From the NCBI GenBank assembly GCA_944323505.1, contig CALUST010000015.1, positions 62,001 to 126,000 on the forward strand: 64,000 bases of DNA, in the 5' to 3' direction. The notes below the pieces were generated by a model. The model was given only the letters and a program-made list of their open reading frames with translations. It was not told the origin of the DNA and did no database searches. Shown here one piece after another: positions 63,120 to 64,000 of this stretch. Every line of letters starts with the position of its first letter. The first letter of the stretch is position 1. The position numbers and the translations under genes were made by a program. This stretch comes from an uncultured Bacteroidales bacterium (lineage in GTDB: Bacteria > Bacteroidota > Bacteroidia > Bacteroidales > UBA932).

Positions 63120-64000
63120 TTATCTGTCATTTGCAGCCGCCTCAGTGAAAGCGTCCATTGCATGGGTCGGCCTGCTGTTGTCAAATGCCCCGAGGGTATA
63201 GCCGCTGCCTGCAGGAGATTCCGGCTCCCAATAGAATACTCCCAGACAATGCCCTGTGCCCTTTGAGCCTGAAATCAGGGCGCTCAGCATTTCATACGAG
63301 GCATCAGCCATATTGTATGGCATGCCTGTCTCGACTATCATCACTTCATGGCCGTATTTCTTGTGGAGAGTGCTGATGTTGCTGATGCAGGCATCCACCT
63401 CCGGTTTCCATGCCGGGTCCTCTGTCGAATACGGGTAGAGGGACAGTCCGATGATGTCATATCCGGCCTTATACTGTTCAAGTACATCGAAGACATTCTC
63501 GGCGACATAGAGCAAGTGTCCCCTGTCTACATGGACAATCACTTCCGCCTCCGGATATACGGATTTGACGGCATCATATCCCGAATTTATGAATTTTGCG
63601 AAATTCTCCGGGTGAGATGAGAGTTTCCCTCCATGTCCATAGTCTCCTGTCCCCTTATTGTTCTCGTCCACTCCTGTGTGGAACAGCATTCCAGGGGTGA
63701 CTTCATTGCCTACCTGTACCCATTCCACATCCACGTCATTGTCCTTCAGCAGAGTCAGGACCTCAGTCGTGTGGTCTGCGACGGCTTTGGCAAGACCTTC
63801 GGCATCATACTCGCGCCATGCCTCAGGAATCAGCTGTCTCCCCGGGTCGGCCCATGTGTCGCTGTAGTGGAAATCTATCATTATCCTCATCCCCAGTCTT
63901 TTCGCGCGTAGAGCCTTTACGAGGACATCGCTTTTGTTGCACCATCCGTCTTCCGGATTCACCCAGACTCTCAGACGGATTGAGTTCATCCCTATCTCTT
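63120..64000 (-). CDS. GH53 endo-beta-1,4-galactanase, partial
   Basis: The C-terminal 293 residues of an arabinogalactan endo-beta-1,4-galactanase; the N-terminus is beyond the right window edge (the frame stays open through 64000). The strands are diagnostic: NSIRLRVWVNPEDGWCNKSD, MRIMIDFHYSDTWADPG, WVQVGNEVTPGML (the Glu codon at 63702-63704 is the acid/base), DIIGLSLYPYST and VMIVETGMPY (the Glu codon at 63330-63332 is the nucleophile). LGVFYWEPE and the short C-terminus complete the barrel. It cleaves the galactan side chains of pectin (rhamnogalacturonan I). It is followed immediately by the GH2 gene, so this is the end of a separate galactan operon whose SusC/D may lie to the right. 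Confidence 0.93.
   Translation of the reverse strand, partial: EIGMNSIRLRVWVNPEDGWCNKSDVLVKALRAKRLGMRIMIDFHYSDTWADPGRQLIPEAWREYDAEGLAKAVADHTTEVLTLLKDNDVDVEWVQVGNEVTPGMLFHTGVDENNKGTGDYGHGGKLSSHPENFAKFINSGYDAVKSVYPEAEVIVHVDRGHLLYVAENVFDVLEQYKAGYDIIGLSLYPYSTEDPAWKPEVDACISNISTLHKKYGHEVMIVETGMPYNMADASYEMLSALISGSKGTGHCLGVFYWEPESPAGSGYTLGAFDNSRPTHAMDAFTEAAANDR

Noticed and set aside
1-64000. CRISPR arrays, insertion sequences, prophage genes, tRNA or rRNA
   Set aside because: I saw no regular direct repeats, transposase or phage proteins, or RNA-gene signatures anywhere in the window.

Overview
The window looks like the chromosome of a Bacteroidales bacterium. The evidence is a SusC/SusD pair, many Cys-anchored lipoproteins with acidic residues after the lipobox, a FeoA-FeoB fusion, a DUF4491 gene, QueH, a Xus-type xenosiderophore locus, and repeated matches to the Bacteroidota promoter (TTG, about 20 nt, TAnnTTTG). 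I cannot place it more finely; the fairly high GC would fit Rikenellaceae or an uncultured Bacteroidales family. I see no tRNA, rRNA, insertion sequence, CRISPR array or phage gene.

Layout. (1) 1-2808, minus: the start of an AcrB-type RND pump, cut by the window edge, and its adaptor. (2) 2963-9144, plus: a Fur-family regulator, then a CzcB/CzcA/CzcC-type heavy-metal efflux operon. (3) 9340-11847: a FeoA-FeoB ferrous iron transporter. (4) 12286-45797, plus: a very large polysaccharide utilisation locus (PUL) in several transcription units. The first has SusC, SusD, a SusE-like binding protein, two DUF4874/DUF4832-type lipoproteins, a second SusE-like protein with two tandem modules, and a DUF4886 SGNH-fold lipoprotein. 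The second has GH3 with PA14, a third DUF4832-type protein, GH88 and a GH3-esterase fusion. The third has a secreted FAD oxidoreductase with a carbohydrate-binding-like front domain, a GH36-like alpha-galactosidase and a GH2 beta-glucuronidase. Last come a DUF4886-GH3 fusion and a GH2 beta-galactosidase. (5) 45838-46020: debris of a DUF4143 ATPase. (6) 46257-52711: an operon of porin, imelysin, di-haem oxidoreductase and cytochrome c assembly. (7) 52787-57916: a XusA/XusB/XusC-like siderophore operon. (8) 58215-60523: a di-iron RIC-like protein, a LuxR regulator, DUF4491 and QueH. (9) 60512-64000, minus: a GH2 beta-galactosidase and a GH53 endo-galactanase, one end of a galactan locus.

How it fits together. 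The large PUL encodes capture (SusC/D and SusE-like lipoproteins), several exo-glycosidases (beta-glucosidase-type GH3, beta-glucuronidase, unsaturated glucuronyl hydrolase, alpha- and beta-galactosidase), deacylation (three SGNH-type domains) and one flavin oxidoreductase. This suggests an acylated heteroglycan or glycoside carrying glucuronic acid, galactose and glucose. No polysaccharide lyase, recognisable endo-hydrolase, local regulator (HTCS, SusR, ECF sigma) or sugar permease is visible in it. The three DUF4832-type proteins are therefore the best candidates for an undescribed backbone-cleaving activity. The second theme is iron: Feo, an imelysin/cytochrome operon and Xus lie within 50 kb, with a Fur-family regulator at the left end.

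Many long open frames on the opposite strand of these genes are shadows and were left out.
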